From: Candidatus Kuenenia stuttgartensis
GTDB taxonomy: Bacteria; Planctomycetota; Planctomycetia; Isosphaerales; Isosphaeraceae
NCBI GenBank assembly: GCA_945874095.1
Contig: CAMCFM010000267.1
Span: 1 to 6,534, forward strand
Reading direction: 5' to 3'
Length of the DNA stretch: 6,534 nucleotides
A program made the position numbers and the translations under genes. Shown piece after piece: positions 4,868 to 6,534 of the stretch (positions are counted from its first letter, which is position 1; each line of letters begins with the position of its first letter). Under the pieces are notes generated by a model. That model searched no databases, had not been told where the DNA came from, and worked only from the letters and a program-made list of their open reading frames with translations.

Positions 4868-6534
4868 ATCCTCAACGGATTCGACTGCTCCAGAAAAAAC
4901 ATGGCAACGGTCACAGATCCCCCTCACTCCCGTCAGGATTCAGCTCAGGTGGAACCAGGTCGTTCCATCATGGGCCATCTTGTATTTCCAGAAACGGCGG
5001 ACGGGCAAAGTCCAGTCATTTCGCGGATCGAGTGGACTGGCCCTGCCCTTAACATCCACTCCAGCCAGCTTTTTAGTTGGGCCGCCGGCACGGAATCGAA
5101 CGATCGCAAGGGTCTCAAAAATCTCGTCGAGCGGCTCTTCCGCTCTCCAGCGGTCAAAACTTGCGACATTGACCGTAATTTTCAGAAGCTCACAGTCCAC
5201 CTGACGGAAGGCTTTTTAACCACCCCTCTCGTGCTCAGCCAGATCACTCAGGCACTGGCTGATTCCCGCCTGGAACTGGTCCAATCGAATGCCCCTGTGG
5301 CTATCTGGGATGAAGCTCCAACGGGCTCATTTACCGTATCGCGCGAAGGCCATCTCCTGACCACGTGGCAGGTTCTGGAAGATTCGCCGTCAAAGATCGT
5401 ACTCCGCCAGCCGGCTTTGCATCATGATCAGGAACTGGCTGGACTGACTCAGTCCCTGCTTGAAACCTATGGAGAGATCAGCAAGTTCACGATCGACAAG
5501 CGTCATGGAATGCTCTCCATCTCCGCCATACCGGGCCAGTCGCTCGACCGCTCGAAAATCCTCCACTCGCTCGAACAGGTCAGCTCGGAGGCATCGGCTC
5601 TCGCCCTTCATCTGCCTTATCCCAAAGCGGGTATCGCCCTACCGGCCATGACACTGGCCCTGGCTGCCACGGCTCAGTGGTTCAATCCTGTGGTTTGGCC
5701 TGTTCCGGCTGTGTTGATTGTCTATTTGAACTGGCGAATGATTGTTCGTAGTTTTAAGGACATCGGCAAGGGCACGCTTGGCCTCCCTTTACTCACCACT
5801 TTGATTATCCTTGGAACGCTTGCTGGAGGTGCCCTGACAGCATCAGCCCTGATGACTGTTCTGGCTCGATACTGGCAGAATCAGTATGCCCGAATGCTTT
5901 CCACAGCACGCCGCGAATGGCTTGGCCAACTCACCCTGCCCACGGGATCGGCCAAAGTCAGTCAGTCGAATGGTCTGAACAGAGTCATGCCTATTGGCAA
6001 AATTCAGATCAACGACGTTCTCGAACTGACCGCTCCTGCCGTGATTCCTGCCGATGGTGACTGGATTGACGGTGATGGAGAAGTCGAAGACACCTTCAGC
6101 GGGTTCGGCGAAACGCCTGATAATCAGCTATTTGCCGGTGGCCATGTGACCCGTGGACATGTTCGCATGAAGGTGCGTCACACAGGCCCTGATACCCGCA
6201 TGGCACGCCTGAGGGCTGAAATCTTAAACAACTCAGGCACCAATCGTGGCGAAACCGCCTTAAACAAGCACGGCCAGCGATTTGCCGAAAAGACGGTTCT
6301 GCCCACGCTCGCCCTCGCCGGTCTGGGCCTGGCCACAGGCGGAATTGGCACGGCCGTGGCTGTCATGAGGCCTGATTATTCGACCGGTGTTGGATTCGGA
6401 GAAGGGCTGGACCAGTTGAGGCTCGGTGGAGATGCCCTCCACGAAGGCTTCCTGATCCGCAACGCTTCGGCCGTTCTAAACGCCCATGAAATTCAAGTCT
6501 GGGTGATCGAGTTCGGCACCAGTACGAAATTTAC
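4862..6534 (+). CDS. Degenerate P-type ATPase paralog (pseudo-ATPase), C-terminus beyond right edge
   Basis: The frame opens after a stop at 4781-4783 and runs to the edge without interruption (557 complete residues from 4862). ATGs at 4862, 4901 and 4970 are possible starts; none has a strong ribosome site, and an AGGT lies about 9 bases before 4970. Domain order copies the upstream ATPase: N-terminal region; HMA_2-like region (about 157-244, with LEDSPSKIVLR matching LMDQPGKLKLR); helices 1-4 (from about 257); an actuator-like domain; helix 5 (479-502); helix 6 with DYSTG (505-509). Catalytic positions differ: FGET (415-418) replaces TGES, and by ungapped alignment from the KGILIK/EGFLIR block Glu550 sits at the phosphorylated Asp, with EFGTS (550-554) for DKTGT. 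The helix-6 proline is also lost. The long clean frame argues against random decay, so a pseudoenzyme partner or regulator is likely. The rest of the P and N domains is not visible. Confidence 0.9.
   Translation, partial: MFILNGFDCSRKNMATVTDPPHSRQDSAQVEPGRSIMGHLVFPETADGQSPVISRIEWTGPALNIHSSQLFSWAAGTESNDRKGLKNLVERLFRSPAVKTCDIDRNFQKLTVHLTEGFLTTPLVLSQITQALADSRLELVQSNAPVAIWDEAPTGSFTVSREGHLLTTWQVLEDSPSKIVLRQPALHHDQELAGLTQSLLETYGEISKFTIDKRHGMLSISAIPGQSLDRSKILHSLEQVSSEASALALHLPYPKAGIALPAMTLALAATAQWFNPVVWPVPAVLIVYLNWRMIVRSFKDIGKGTLGLPLLTTLIILGTLAGGALTASALMTVLARYWQNQYARMLSTARREWLGQLTLPTGSAKVSQSNGLNRVMPIGKIQINDVLELTAPAVIPADGDWIDGDGEVEDTFSGFGETPDNQLFAGGHVTRGHVRMKVRHTGPDTRMARLRAEILNNSGTNRGETALNKHGQRFAEKTVLPTLALAGLGLATGGIGTAVAVMRPDYSTGVGFGEGLDQLRLGGDALHEGFLIRNASAVLNAHEIQVWVIEFGTSTKF

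Noticed and set aside
4797..5204. A 135-codon plus-strand reading frame starting at ATG 4797, with AGGA at 4786-4789 at good spacing
   Set aside because: It overlaps the second ATPase-like gene for over 300 bases in another frame. Its product is Ser/Arg/Thr-rich without domain-like patterning, whereas the other frame shows clear paralogy to the upstream ATPase. A short translated leader remains possible but is unsupported.
4862..6534. The second ATPase-like gene as a decaying pseudogene
   Set aside because: More than 1.6 kb of frame is uninterrupted, domain order and many structural residues are kept, and there are no frameshifts or internal stops. That fits a maintained pseudoenzyme better than neutral decay, although the C-terminal part is not visible.

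Overview
The window looks like bacterial chromosome of moderate GC, most plausibly from a planctomycete. That guess rests on a Tat-type secreted DUF1080 (3-keto-disaccharide hydrolase-like) gene, a family strongly expanded in Planctomycetota, and on the general gene style. It is an inference, not a sequence match.

Layout. At 1-314 on the minus strand lies the N-terminal part of a DUF1080-like exported protein that runs off the left edge. A gene-free stretch of about 400 bases (315-712) separates it from a plus-strand cluster and should hold the divergent promoters. The cluster contains: (i) a 106-aa Ala-rich protein with one hydrophobic stretch (713-1033); (ii) a 109-aa protein with one N-terminal membrane helix and an Ala-rich helical tail (1182-1511); (iii) a full-length P1B-like P-type ATPase of about 919 aa (1721-4480); (iv) a 106-aa soluble alpha/beta protein whose start overlaps the ATPase end by 26 bases (4455-4775); (v) a second P-type ATPase-like protein, open from about 4862 to the right edge, which is a diverged paralog of (iii).

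Main observation. The first ATPase has every catalytic motif (TGES, DKTGT, HP, SGDH, GDGIND) but lacks the CPC/SPC/TPC metal motif in membrane helix 6, having DFGTGIRMAAP there. The second keeps the same architecture, but an ungapped alignment of the phosphorylation region puts EFGTS where DKTGT should be (Glu for the phosphorylated Asp). The actuator loop reads FGET instead of TGES, and the helix-6 proline is lost. It therefore looks like a pseudo-P-type ATPase encoded beside an apparently active paralog.

Working model (inference). All five plus-strand genes may form one transport unit: a catalytic P-type ATPase, a non-phosphorylatable paralog as partner or regulator, a coupled soluble adaptor, and two small membrane or amphipathic proteins. 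The latter recall in layout the PacL (DUF1490) proteins encoded next to mycobacterial CtpC-type ATPases. Hairpins lie between genes (i)/(ii) and (iv)/(v), and may tune expression within the operon. The transported substrate cannot be read from the sequence.
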